Assembly: GCA_002452745.1 (NCBI GenBank)
Contig: DKFC01000052.1
Span: 1-64,000 of the forward strand
Direction of reading: 5' to 3'
Length of the DNA stretch: 64,000 nucleotides
Source: Firmicutes bacterium UBA6806
Lineage (GTDB): Bacteria > Bacillota > Clostridia > Peptostreptococcales > Acidaminobacteraceae
Shown here: positions 1 to 8,842 of the stretch, one piece after another
Position numbering within the stretch: the first letter of the stretch is position 1
Layout of the letters: each line of letters begins with the position of its first letter
Translations under genes and position numbers: made by a program
Notes under the pieces: model-generated
The model's input: only the letters and a program-made list of their open reading frames with translations
The model's database searches: none
Told to the model about the DNA's origin: nothing

Positions 1-111
1 GTCATAGGTTCATGAATAATTCAGGCTAAGTTATACTAAATTGATTATAATATACAACATACCTAAACATCACTTTAAGTTTATATATATTTTTTTCACA
101 TAGGAGGATTT

Positions 112-546
112 ATGGCTTACACAATTGGTGAAGTTTCTAAAATGCTGAACTTGTCAATCTCTTCACTTCGGTATTATGATAAGGAAGGCCTTCTGCCATT
201 GGTCAATCGAACCGATGGCAACATACGACTATTTGACGATACAGATATAGAATGTCTAAAAATGATTGAATGTCTCAAGACAACGGGCATGCCCCTAAAG
301 GACATTAAAACTTTTTTTACATGGTGTGAAATAGGTGACGAAACCATTGACCAGCGTTACAATCTCTTTATGGAGCAAAAGAAGAAAGCCGAAGAACAAA
401 TCCAATTACTTGAAAAAGCTCTGGTTAAAATCAACTATAAATGTGAGTACTATCGGATCGCCAAGGACAAAGGGACAACCTCTTCTCCAGATTTCGAAGA
501 AGCTCTCGCTATGAGGTATTTGACAAAGAATAACAGTTCCATATAA
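112..546 (+). CDS. MerR family transcriptional regulator
   Basis: DNA-binding regulator of the MerR family, 144 residues. The N-terminal winged helix-turn-helix is clear: YTIGEVSKMLNLSISSLRYY at residues 3-22, followed by the usual DKEGLLP. The rest (about 75-120) is a dimerisation coiled coil rich in K and E. There is no cysteine cluster typical of metal sensors (a single Cys lies near residue 112), so the effector cannot be read from the sequence; organic-stress or aldehyde-type MerR proteins (AdhR-like) have this length. The start follows a good AGGAGG at about 103-108. It is followed by a hairpin and stands alone, divergent in orientation from the next minus-strand gene. The family call is sure, the regulon unknown. 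Confidence 0.9.
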   Translation: MAYTIGEVSKMLNLSISSLRYYDKEGLLPLVNRTDGNIRLFDDTDIECLKMIECLKTTGMPLKDIKTFFTWCEIGDETIDQRYNLFMEQKKKAEEQIQLLEKALVKINYKCEYYRIAKDKGTTSSPDFEEALAMRYLTKNNSSI

Positions 547-555
547 CTAAGTTTA

Positions 556-587
556 CAAAGCGTCAGAAACCTCTTTCTGGCGCTTTG
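556..587 (+). terminator. Hairpin after the MerR gene
   Basis: A 14-bp inverted repeat (556-569 with 574-587, one G-T pair) with a 4-base loop lies 10 bases after the stop codon. The tail is not a clean T run, so termination is inferred mainly from position. Confidence 0.55.
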
Positions 588-852
588 TCGATTCAACTAA
601 ATCTGCTTATTTCTCTGCCCGCTTATTTATTGTGCCTCTTCCTGTGGCCTTTCCAAACTCAACGTCACATCTATATCACCATTTCCCAATATCTCTTTAA
701 GCGTTTCTTGGTTGACATCATTTATACGTCCTATCCTTGTGAAATTCCAAGAGTATGCAAACATAAAAAAACTTCCAAGCAGACGGGTTAAGTCCACTTG
801 AAAGTTTAAATTTACCACTATTTGATGATTGTCCTTCTCTTCATGTTTATCC
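588..852. other. Intergenic stretch with no confident gene
   Basis: This stretch lies between the MerR terminator and the stop of the minus-strand RlmD gene. Both strands carry short open frames. The minus-strand one (627-818, 63 residues, GTG start) has a protein-like composition with an acidic C-terminal half, but no well-spaced ribosome-binding site and no recognisable domain. It may be a gene remnant. The overlapping plus-strand frames are hydrophobic and look like shadows. Confidence 0.4.
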
Positions 853-2238
853 TTATAGGCTGTCGTTTAAAGAAACCTTTTTCAAGAGACACACACTCTC
901 AACCGATCCAGTCCATGGAAACATATCTACCAAATGCATCTTCACAGGCTCATATCCTTGTCGACTCAAAACCATCAGGTCTTCAAGAAGCGTTTTGGGA
1001 TTGCACGAAATGTATAAAATTTCCTCCACGCCATATCCTGCAATCTTGATAGATGTTTTCTCACCCATTCCGCTTCTGGGCGGGTCTACCACAATGACAT
1101 CAGGGGAGAGCGTCATCTCTGACAAGACTTTAAATACATCTCCGCAGTGAAATTCGCAGTTCTCAATGCTGTTTAGCATCATGTTTTCACGTGCTGAAGC
1201 CACTGCATCTTCGACAATTTCAACACCTATGACCTGTTTTGCTTTTTTGGACATAATCTGTCCAATCGTCCCAGTGCCGCTAAATAAATCGAGGGCCAGT
1301 TTTCCCTCTAATTCAGGTATCAAATCAAGGGCAGATTCGTACAATTTTTCTGCCCCTGCTGTATTGGTCTGGAAAAAGGCATAGAAAGAAACTTTGAAAG
1401 TGAGGTCAAATAGTTTTTCATAGAGAAAATCACGCCCATAGAGAACATCGTATTCCCCTTGAACCACATCGCTGACACCATCATTTTTTATATAGAGAAC
1501 GCCTATAATCTCACCTTTAAGAGGAAGTCCCCTTAGAAGGTTTACAAATTCTGCCTGATTGAACAAAGTTCCATCTTCATAAATTGGCTGAGTTGAAGCT
1601 GAAAGCCCTATGAGAATTTCCCCCGTTACATAGCTCTTGCGAATCACAAGATGTCTGAGAAAACCTTCAAAAGTGTTTTTGTTGAATTTAGGGAGTTTCT
1701 GTTCACACGCATAGTCTAGTACAGCTCTTAAAATCACTCTGTAATCTTCATCCACAAGGTGACATTTATCAACGGTAACTACGTCGTGATACCGCCCTTT
1801 TTTGTGCATGCCCAGTGTCATTGGACCATCTTTTATTTCATCCCCAAATGAAAATTCCATCTTATTGCGGTATTCAAATAGAGATGGACTTTCCATAATC
1901 GTATCCAGTGGCACTTCAATCCCCGCTTCATCAAATAGGAGCTTGACCATATCAAATTTTGCTCTTAGTTGATTTTCACCTGAAAGGGTCTGAAATAAAC
2001 ACCCACCGCATAACCCATAATGCTCGCAAAATGAATTTTGCTCTTCTGCACTTGGCTCAACCACTTCAAGTAACCGTCCAATTCTCTTTTCGCTTCTATT
2101 TTTACTAATTCTGCATCTCACTGTTTGACCGCTCAAAACATTCTTAACATGCACTTTTTTATCGTTTACATACCCAATACCTATGTTGGGATACTTCATT
2201 TTTTCAATCTTCAGGATCAGTTCATCGCCTTTTTTCAA
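853..2238 (-). CDS. rlmD: 23S rRNA (uracil-5-)-methyltransferase, RlmD/RlmCD (TrmA) family
   Basis: SAM-dependent methyltransferase making 5-methyluridine in 23S rRNA. Order of domains: a TRAM RNA-binding domain (about 1-60), a cysteine cluster with CEHYGLCGGC (about 72-81) that ligates a 4Fe-4S centre in this family, and a Rossmann methyltransferase domain with DLFSGTGTIG, VDPPRSG and the catalytic SCNP motif near the C-terminus. The longest frame begins at ATG 2301, but that start has no ribosome-binding site. A TTG at 2238 is preceded by GAGG at suitable spacing and begins directly at the TRAM domain (LKKGDEL), so I prefer it (461 residues). Gram-positive homologues (RlmCD) modify two positions; specificity here is not decidable. 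Single gene, divergent from the GGDEF-EAL gene. Confidence 0.88.
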   Translation of the reverse strand: MKKGDELILKIEKMKYPNIGIGYVNDKKVHVKNVLSGQTVRCRISKNRSEKRIGRLLEVVEPSAEEQNSFCEHYGLCGGCLFQTLSGENQLRAKFDMVKLLFDEAGIEVPLDTIMESPSLFEYRNKMEFSFGDEIKDGPMTLGMHKKGRYHDVVTVDKCHLVDEDYRVILRAVLDYACEQKLPKFNKNTFEGFLRHLVIRKSYVTGEILIGLSASTQPIYEDGTLFNQAEFVNLLRGLPLKGEIIGVLYIKNDGVSDVVQGEYDVLYGRDFLYEKLFDLTFKVSFYAFFQTNTAGAEKLYESALDLIPELEGKLALDLFSGTGTIGQIMSKKAKQVIGVEIVEDAVASARENMMLNSIENCEFHCGDVFKVLSEMTLSPDVIVVDPPRSGMGEKTSIKIAGYGVEEILYISCNPKTLLEDLMVLSRQGYEPVKMHLVDMFPWTGSVESVCLLKKVSLNDSL

Positions 2239-2371
2239 TCGCCATTCCTCATTTCTTAAAATATCGCTTAAAATTATATCAATTATTCTCACGCATAACA
2301 AGGATTTAGTTGTGATTTATGAAGCAATGAAAGGGTATAAGACTCAAATATACCTAGAAGGAGGATTTCAC

Positions 2372-4990
2372 ATGCCTTTTGGAAAAAAAGCCCTTTCCCT
2401 TTTCATTTTAATCAGTCTATTCCTCATATTGTTTCAATCTCTTTCATTGGCTGACTTTGATTCGGGCAAATCACAATATCAAGTTCTCATGATTAGTTCT
2501 TATAACTCGAGATTTCCCACTTTTTTCAAGCAGATTGACGGTATCAAATCTGTACTTGATGCTGAAAACTATGCCATTGATCTGGAATTTATGGATTTAA
2601 AACGCTTTAATTCTGAAGAACAAACTGCGCTTTTCTACCAAGCACTCAAATATAAATTGTCACATGCTTCAGCATACGATTTTATCATCGTCTGTGATGA
2701 CAATGCCTATAACTTTGCACTGGAACATCAAACCGAGCTGTTTCAGGATATTCCAATCGTCTTTTTGGGCATCAACAATATCGACAACGCCCTTATGGCA
2801 AATCAAATGCCGCTTGTCTCCGGCGTCATAGAAAACATTTCCATGGAAGAAACACTTGAAAGTGCGAAGGCACTTCTTCCTCAGGCCACAACCGTCTATG
2901 CCATTGTGGATAACACCCTTGCAGGAAAAGGGGATCTTGAAAAATACCAACTGATGCATACAGCCTTTCCTGATTTAACTTTTGAAGTGCTTTCTCTGGA
3001 GGACATGTCCTTTGATGAACTTGGCGAAAAGCTCTCCAAAATGGGATCACATGAGATTGTCCTCCTTTTGGCCGCCTATTCAGATATCACTGGAAGGACA
3101 CTTCCATTCGAACAATCCCTTAAGCTCATTGTGGATTCAAGTGCAGTTCCCATCTTCCACCTCTATGAACATGGCATCGGAGATGGACTCCTGGGGGGTT
3201 GCGTCATCAGCCATTATCAGCAGGGCATTGAGGCCGCTAGAATTGTCAAATCCGTTCTCGAAGGCGGTCAAAGCTATGCTGATCTTGCCGTTATCATCAC
3301 AAGTCCAAACAAGTATCTATTTGATTATGCATGCCTTCAAAAGTACGATTTAAAACCATCTGCACTCCCTGATGACACCTTATATTTAAACCGAACGCCA
3401 TCATTCTGGGAACAGTACTTCGACTATATCATTCTCGGCACAATCATACTTATTTTTATTCTCTTTTTCCTGATTTACCTGATTTACTATATCATGAAGT
3501 GCAAGTCCATTGAACGCTCACTCATAGAAAAAAACGAAGACATCCAAAATCTCTATGAAGAATTGCTTGCCTCAGAAGAAGAGTTGAAGACGCAAAATGA
3601 AGCACTCGTATTCAGTCAAAATACCTTGCTGGACAAAAATGAAGAACTTATAAGAAAGCAAAAAATCATTGAAGACTACGCATTTTATGACTATCTGACA
3701 CATCTTCCAAATCGCCATACGCTCAAATTGGACATTCAAAAGATATTGGTTCGCCCTGTTCAAAACATCATAAAAGGCGCTCTATTTTTTATAGATTTTG
3801 ACAATTTTAAAAATATAAACGACCACTATGGACACACTTTTGGAGACGAGGTACTCATCACAATTTCAGAAAGGCTCTTGAAGACGCTTGGAGATAACGG
3901 TAAAGTCTACCGATTTGGCGGCGATGAGTTTATTGCCTTGATAGACACTGCCTCTGACCAAAACACTCTAGACTATATTGCCGACAGGATCTTTGATGGT
4001 TTTACGCAGCCACTTTCACTCAGGGGAACGGAAATTACCATGACTTTCAGCATGGGAATCGCCATTATCCCCCTTCATGGGAACAGTTATGACGATTTAA
4101 TCGGCAGTGCTGATATGGCCATGTACACAGCTAAAAATTCAGGGAAGAACAAGTACTTTTACTTTGATGAAAACTCTAAAAAACAGTCTGAATACATCGC
4201 CCTACTCAAACAGGAGCTCAAACAGGCCATTACAAGCGATCAATTATTTCTAAACTACCAGCCTATTTACAACAAGAAAAACAACCGCATTCAGTTTATA
4301 GAAGCTGTTTTACGCTGGCAAAGTCCATTTGGCTATATCGCTCCTAAAACCTTTATTCCATTCGCCACAGAGATGGAATTAATGCTGAAATTGCAACAAT
4401 ATGTTTTTTCTGAAGTCTGTGAACTGAGCAATATCGTCAATACATCTGAGAATTCAACTTTTATCACGTTTAACCTCTCCTCCAAGGAATTACTAGATGC
4501 ACTTATCATCAGAGAACTTGAACAAGTTCTGATGGAAAAAAAAGCCGATGCCAGCACAATCTGTCTTGAAATCAGTGAGACAATTATTGAAAACGAATTC
4601 GATCACCTTTTAAGCCAAATCACAGCACTTCGGAAATTGGGCTTCAAAATCATCATAGATGATTTTGGAACAGAATATCTCTCGCTCAATTATCTCAAAA
4701 AACTGCCTGTTGATTTGCTTAAAATCGACATCAGCTTCTTCTATGAACACGGTGACAATCATAGTATGCTCAAAGCATTGATAGATATTATCCGCGAACT
4801 GGATATAGAAGTTATCATCAAGGGCATTGAAAGCGATACGCATCTTGAATACCTTAAAAATTTTGATTATACATTTGTACAAGGGTTCTATTATGGCTAT
4901 CCCGTCACTAGAGAGCGCATCATGAACATTATTTTAGATGAAGATATCAAAATCTATCACCCTCAAAATAATCACGCCCTCAAGCGATAA
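2372..4990 (+). CDS. Membrane GGDEF-EAL protein with ABC-type substrate-binding sensor domain
   Basis: Signalling protein of cyclic-di-GMP metabolism, 872 residues. Domains: signal peptide (about 1-28), extracytoplasmic substrate-binding-like domain of the ABC_sub_bind type (about 33-335), one membrane helix (about 348-375), a coiled coil (about 380-430), a GGDEF domain with intact RFGGDEF (about residue 513), and an EAL domain from about 605 on. The RxxD inhibition site before GGDEF is absent. In the EAL half, EAVLRW, FNLSS, LEISE, IDDFG and LLKID are near canonical, but the usual AEGVE is IKGIE, so a catalytic glutamate is Lys817. I therefore infer an active cyclase with an inactive or purely sensory EAL. 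The in-frame ATG at 2183 is too early; AGGAGG at 2359-2364 fixes the start at 2372. Confidence 0.9.
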   Translation: MPFGKKALSLFILISLFLILFQSLSLADFDSGKSQYQVLMISSYNSRFPTFFKQIDGIKSVLDAENYAIDLEFMDLKRFNSEEQTALFYQALKYKLSHASAYDFIIVCDDNAYNFALEHQTELFQDIPIVFLGINNIDNALMANQMPLVSGVIENISMEETLESAKALLPQATTVYAIVDNTLAGKGDLEKYQLMHTAFPDLTFEVLSLEDMSFDELGEKLSKMGSHEIVLLLAAYSDITGRTLPFEQSLKLIVDSSAVPIFHLYEHGIGDGLLGGCVISHYQQGIEAARIVKSVLEGGQSYADLAVIITSPNKYLFDYACLQKYDLKPSALPDDTLYLNRTPSFWEQYFDYIILGTIILIFILFFLIYLIYYIMKCKSIERSLIEKNEDIQNLYEELLASEEELKTQNEALVFSQNTLLDKNEELIRKQKIIEDYAFYDYLTHLPNRHTLKLDIQKILVRPVQNIIKGALFFIDFDNFKNINDHYGHTFGDEVLITISERLLKTLGDNGKVYRFGGDEFIALIDTASDQNTLDYIADRIFDGFTQPLSLRGTEITMTFSMGIAIIPLHGNSYDDLIGSADMAMYTAKNSGKNKYFYFDENSKKQSEYIALLKQELKQAITSDQLFLNYQPIYNKKNNRIQFIEAVLRWQSPFGYIAPKTFIPFATEMELMLKLQQYVFSEVCELSNIVNTSENSTFITFNLSSKELLDALIIRELEQVLMEKKADASTICLEISETIIENEFDHLLSQITALRKLGFKIIIDDFGTEYLSLNYLKKLPVDLLKIDISFFYEHGDNHSMLKALIDIIRELDIEVIIKGIESDTHLEYLKNFDYTFVQGFYYGYPVTRERIMNIILDEDIKIYHPQNNHALKR

Positions 4991-5006
4991 ATTTGAGGGC
5001 GTTTCT
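4974..5006 (+). terminator. Terminator of the GGDEF-EAL gene
   Basis: Perfect 10-bp arms (4974-4983 and 4993-5002) followed by TTCT. The left arm lies inside the last codons, so stop codon and loop coincide. Confidence 0.7.
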
Positions 5007-5029
5007 CACGAATCATTATCATGTCCTGC

Positions 5030-5692
5030 CTAATGGCAAGATTCAAACAATTCGTTGTAACTGTAGATATAAAAATCAGCATCTTGTTTAATCGCCTCTG
5101 CATAGGGCTCTGAAAGCTCATCATAAATTGCCACGGTCTTCATGCCGGCGCGTTTTCCCGCAAGAACCCCTGCGTGCGTATCTTCAAACACCATGCACTC
5201 GCTTGGATGAACCTCTAAGTCCTCAGCTACCTTTAAGAAAATATCTGGGCTCGGTTTACCTGCTGGCACTTCACACGAAGTTCGAATACTCTGAAATGCT
5301 CCAGATATCCCATTTGCCTCTAATACTGTCATGAGCAGTTCCCTAGAATTACTCGTACCTATTCCAAGTTTAATTTGATGCTTAGTGGCATACTCGATGA
5401 TGAGATGCACATTTTCCTTGAGTTTGATCTCTTCTGCATAAAAGCGGCTTGCCATTTCATTCCACTCAGCTTTAATCTCATCAATTGACTCTTTCAGTTT
5501 AAATCTCTCTGTAAAGTATTCAGCCGTTTCTGTGAAACTCATCCCCTCTATATCCTTTTGAAGATTTTCGGGGAGTTCATGCCCTCTTTTCTCTAGGAAA
5601 TCAATGTCCACTTGTTTCCAAATCCACATTGAATCCACTAAAGTACCATCTAAGTCAAAGATAATTGCCTTTATATTTTCAAAACACTCCAT
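5030..5692 (-). CDS. HAD superfamily hydrolase, beta-phosphoglucomutase-like
   Basis: Cytoplasmic haloacid-dehalogenase phosphohydrolase of 220 residues. Motif I is FDLDGTLVDS (about 12-21), with the two catalytic aspartates. Motif II is the serine of GIGTSNSR (about 111-118), motif III the lysine in AGKPSPDIF, and motif IV VFEDTHAGV. The helical cap between motifs I and II makes it subfamily IA (beta-phosphoglucomutase / phosphoglycolate phosphatase / GPP). The substrate is undetermined; the short cap and SxxG context fit sugar-phosphate phosphatases. AGAGGA lies about 8 bases before the ATG. Single gene, co-directional with the thioesterase upstream but separated by a terminator. Confidence 0.88.
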   Translation of the reverse strand: MECFENIKAIIFDLDGTLVDSMWIWKQVDIDFLEKRGHELPENLQKDIEGMSFTETAEYFTERFKLKESIDEIKAEWNEMASRFYAEEIKLKENVHLIIEYATKHQIKLGIGTSNSRELLMTVLEANGISGAFQSIRTSCEVPAGKPSPDIFLKVAEDLEVHPSECMVFEDTHAGVLAGKRAGMKTVAIYDELSEPYAEAIKQDADFYIYSYNELFESCH

Positions 5693-5773
5693 TTACGGTT
5701 CCTCTCTCTTCTATTCAAAATATCTTATTCAGCTTTGTTGATTGTCTCTATTTTGTCACATCCGTTCTTCACT

Positions 5774-5808
5774 AAAAAAGATTTGCGATACCATCACAAA
5801 TCTTTTAT
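5774..5808 (-). terminator. Terminator of the thioesterase gene
   Basis: 10-bp arms (5776-5785 with 5797-5806). Read on the minus strand the hairpin ends in CTTTTTT. Confidence 0.75.
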
Positions 5809-5872
5809 TTACATATCATCTTATCCTATTTTATTCTCAAATTCAACTATCCCCTTCTACTTCCACTAGGTG

Positions 5873-6298
5873 TCAATATTCAGGCTGATGAATCTCCGAT
5901 TCTCTCTCAGCCGCTCTTTCTTGAAGTTTTGCATAGTTGACGATATACCGAATGTGTTTTCCCTCGCCAATCTTGCCCACTTCATCATAGGCATCCATTT
6001 TCAAGACCACTTTCGCTTCGTCAGACTCTTCCACTTTGACCGTCACAGATACAGTGCCTCCAAGCATAGTGGGTTTAAAGTGATCGACTTCAACGTGTTT
6101 TCCAACAGAGACAAATCCCTCTGGCAAGTCGTTGTCCACTAGCATTGAGCTCGCCTCAATCATCATTGCCACCAACCTAGGTGTGGCAAATAGATTTTCA
6201 ACCTTACCACTTCCATAATTAAGAGAGGCATCCCTTTCAGTTACTTTTCTCTGGATAACCATTTCCCTTCCCTTTTCAATGACTTTGTAATCCAACAT
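5873..6298 (-). CDS. Hotdog-fold thioesterase, FlK-like
   Basis: 141-residue protein of the single-hotdog thioesterase group resembling fluoroacetyl-CoA thioesterase FlK: it has the opening VTERDAS, the substrate-facing ATPRLVAMMEAS-type helix (about 36-47), and SVGKHVEVDHFKPTMLGG (about 64-81) ending in the glycine-rich turn before the central strands. It probably hydrolyses a small acyl-CoA in the cytoplasm; the substrate is not predictable. An upstream ATG at 6316 exists, but GGAGGTG sits just ahead of the ATG at 6298, which I take as the start. Monocistronic, with its own terminator. Confidence 0.82.
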   Translation of the reverse strand: MLDYKVIEKGREMVIQRKVTERDASLNYGSGKVENLFATPRLVAMMIEASSMLVDNDLPEGFVSVGKHVEVDHFKPTMLGGTVSVTVKVEESDEAKVVLKMDAYDEVGKIGEGKHIRYIVNYAKLQERAAERESEIHQPEY

Positions 6299-6602
6299 AT
6301 TCAACACCTCCATCATTGTTAAGCGCTATGTTTGGTAGTCACCTACACAGCTATCAGTTACATTTATATAAATATTGTCTCATATATAGATTATTTACCC
6401 AGTTCTCAATTATTTATGCTAAAATATTCTTACTAGAATCTACGTTTATGTTTCGTGTTACTATACGTTAACGAAATATAATTTTTTTGTCGCATTTTTT
6501 GATTTATAATAACAATTAGGGAGTGTTTGTATTGGTAGGGATGTATGTCAGCTTGCAGACGCCGACAGCTTTGCAATTTTAGACTATTTTAAGGAGGTAG
6601 AG
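6299..6602. other. Divergent promoter region before the chemoreceptor gene
   Basis: A+T-rich spacer between the thioesterase and the MCP gene. A TATAAT at 6505-6510 is a likely -10 for the MCP gene; the -35 region is only T-rich. That would leave a leader of about 85 bases. No known riboswitch pattern (including GEMM) was recognised in the leader. Confidence 0.4.
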
Positions 6603-8729
6603 ATGGGCTTAGTGAAAAAGAAAGAAAAGACACCAAAAAAAACTGCTCTGGGCAAATTTAGAACCAAAAAAGGGGGCACGAGCAGAAGAACAGGTATTTC
6701 TTTTTTGAACGTTAGGGTTAAGCTCCTAACCAGTTACATCATTTTATTCGTCATTATCGTTTCATCCTTGTTGTTCACAATCAGTGGTATCAATAATTTG
6801 AACCATATTGTTGCAACCAACGACTATGTCAATGCCATCGTCAAGGATATTGATGTCGTACTCTATAATCAGAGCGAATACGAGCTAAACACCGATCAAG
6901 CTCAATTGGATGAAATAACAGACAGATTGACCGATATCAGAACCAATGTCGCCTATATCAAATCACATGAAAAAAATGCCGATACATTGGAAAAGGTCGC
7001 CGAAATTGAAACACTTGTCTCCGATTATGAAACTGAATTTGGCAAATATGTAGACCTTAAAAATCAGCGAATTGATGCTATTGCCGATCTATCCACCAGC
7101 GCAGAGAAAGCAACCACTGCAATTAACAATCTCAAGACAGAACTCAAGGCAAACCTCGTAAAAATAAGCGCCAGTGGGTTTGAGGATGCAGATGAAATTG
7201 AGTCTCTCTACTCAACGCTTGCCTCTGGTATCGAACTAGAACTCTCGGTTAACAAGCTGAGACTTCTAGAAAAGGACTATATCATCACGGGGGACAAATA
7301 CACACTCAGCACACTCACTGGGGACACTAAAAAAGTTCAAACCAGCATGCTTTCCATGGCAAATAAACTGGACGATTTAGGCAGTTCCCAGACGATTAAA
7401 ACAGTCACAGATGAACTCAACAATTATACTCACAGCAACAATCGACTCTTTACTCTCGATGGCACTTTGAGTTTTCAAAAGCTCACTCTCGTGAGAATCG
7501 TCGAAACCATTAAACTTAGAAGTGATGAAATTGTCACTGAACAAGGCAAAATTGTGAACGCTATCAGTACAGCTACTCAGGCTACTGCAAATGTTTCACT
7601 GGTTATTGGAGTCTTTGTTTCCCTGATTTCTTCCTTCTTAATTTACAAGTCCATTACTGGACCGTTGAAACAACTGACCAAAGAACTCACTCATTCAACG
7701 GAACAAAACGATTTGACCCATCAAATTCATCTTAAGGCCAATGATGAATTCCAAGTGCTTGCAGGGGCGTTCAATGGCTTCACTAAAAAAATTCACGGGA
7801 TGATTACGGATATTGACCAGAATGCCAACGGACTGGAATCTCTGGCATTTGAAGTAGCTGGACAGATGAAACGCCTCAATGACAACATTGAAAGCATTTC
7901 AGCAAGTGTGGAACAACTCTCTGCGAGCATGGAAGAAACCAGTGCTTCAACTGAAGAAATTGACGCAACAACTCAGACCATAGATAATATGATTTTGGAA
8001 GTGGCTGATAAAGCGCATGAGGGCATGAATTTTGCAAATGAAATCAGAGTTCGCTCTGAAGATGTAAAAACCAGTTCAACCAAGGCAAAATCAGATGCAG
8101 TCTCTCTCTATGAGGCCTCTAAGGGCATCCTTTCAAGTTCTATTAGAAAATCCAAGGATGTAGAGAAAATTAACCTTCTGTCCAATTCAATTTTAGATAT
8201 TGCCGAACAAACAAATTTACTCGCTCTGAATGCCGCCATTGAGGCAGCTCGTGCAGGAGATGCTGGTAAGGGCTTCAGTGTCGTAGCTGAAGAAATTCGA
8301 AAACTCGCTGTAACCAGCCAAACTTCTGCAAATGAAATTCAGACTGTGACGGGTGGCGTTATCACCTCTGTTAACGAACTGGCTAGCAATGCCACTCAGT
8401 TAATCGAATTTATTGAAAATAAAGTTCTAAAAGACTATGAACAATTGTTGGCGCTGGGAGAACAGTACAATCGAGATGCCAACGATCTCAACACTATGTT
8501 TAACGAGTTCGTCATGACCATGGAGTCCATGAAAGTCTCCGTAAGTGAGGTCACTGAATCCATCGGTAATATTGCAATTACTGTTGGTGAAAGTGCACGT
8601 GGCGTTACCGAGGTCGCTGAAAATATCAACGAAATCGTTCTCGTTTCTGACAAGGTTACCACAGAAGTCGATACCGTAAAGACAAATTCTGAAACACTTA
8701 AATCTTATGTTAGCGAGTTTAAGATTTAA
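6603..8729 (+). CDS. Methyl-accepting chemotaxis protein
   Basis: Transmembrane chemoreceptor of 708 residues. A very basic N-terminus (about 1-35, many K and R) precedes membrane helix 1 (about 43-63). A long helical extracytoplasmic sensor follows, with the LRLLEKDYIITGDKY pattern seen in HBM-type helical sensors. Helix 2 spans about 328-350, then HAMP (about 350-405). The cytoplasmic coiled coil carries the conserved signalling hairpin, EQTNLLALNAAIEAARAGDA near residue 535, then VVAEEIRKLA. It should signal to CheA/CheW. AAGGAGG precedes the ATG. No other che gene is adjacent; a CheV gene lies about 18 kb away. The ligand is unknown. Confidence 0.95.
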   Translation: MGLVKKKEKTPKKTALGKFRTKKGGTSRRTGISFLNVRVKLLTSYIILFVIIVSSLLFTISGINNLNHIVATNDYVNAIVKDIDVVLYNQSEYELNTDQAQLDEITDRLTDIRTNVAYIKSHEKNADTLEKVAEIETLVSDYETEFGKYVDLKNQRIDAIADLSTSAEKATTAINNLKTELKANLVKISASGFEDADEIESLYSTLASGIELELSVNKLRLLEKDYIITGDKYTLSTLTGDTKKVQTSMLSMANKLDDLGSSQTIKTVTDELNNYTHSNNRLFTLDGTLSFQKLTLVRIVETIKLRSDEIVTEQGKIVNAISTATQATANVSLVIGVFVSLISSFLIYKSITGPLKQLTKELTHSTEQNDLTHQIHLKANDEFQVLAGAFNGFTKKIHGMITDIDQNANGLESLAFEVAGQMKRLNDNIESISASVEQLSASMEETSASTEEIDATTQTIDNMILEVADKAHEGMNFANEIRVRSEDVKTSSTKAKSDAVSLYEASKGILSSSIRKSKDVEKINLLSNSILDIAEQTNLLALNAAIEAARAGDAGKGFSVVAEEIRKLAVTSQTSANEIQTVTGGVITSVNELASNATQLIEFIENKVLKDYEQLLALGEQYNRDANDLNTMFNEFVMTMESMKVSVSEVTESIGNIAITVGESARGVTEVAENINEIVLVSDKVTTEVDTVKTNSETLKSYVSEFKI

Positions 8730-8756
8730 GTCGGCTAAATGCCAAAACAGAGATTT

Positions 8757-8803
8757 ACTTTTTGATTTAATCCATCCATTTAAATAGGATTAAATCAAAA
8801 AAA
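8757..8803 (+). terminator. Terminator of the MCP gene (first hairpin)
   Basis: Long A+T-rich stem, TTTTTGATTTAATCC (8759-8773) with its complement (8787-8801), about 30 bases after the MCP stop codon. Confidence 0.65.
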
Positions 8804-8842
8804 AGCTGAGAAAGTGCCTATGCGCTCTCTCAGCTTTTATTT
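8800..8842. terminator. Bidirectional terminator between convergent genes
   Basis: Stem AAAAGCTGAGA with TCTCAGCTTTT (8801-8836) flanked by A-rich and T-rich tails. It can serve the plus-strand MCP gene and the minus-strand gene ending at 8843. Confidence 0.75.

Noticed and set aside
20..51. TTCAGG-20-TATAAT before the MerR gene as a MerR-type promoter with long spacer
   Set aside because: The spacer fits the 19-20 bp type, but no convincing dyad is visible between the boxes, so I did not annotate it.
585..791. Plus-strand 68-codon frame as a gene
   Set aside because: It lies inside the hairpin and opposite a more protein-like minus frame; it has hydrophobic, T-rich codon bias and no ribosome-binding site.
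2183..2371. Upstream extension of the GGDEF-EAL gene
   Set aside because: The extra 63 residues run through the divergent rlmD start and precede the strong AGGAGG and the signal peptide that begins at 2372.
6540..6602. Leader of the chemoreceptor mRNA as a GEMM (c-di-GMP) riboswitch
   Set aside because: The conserved GEMM sequence blocks were not found; only an imperfect short stem is visible.
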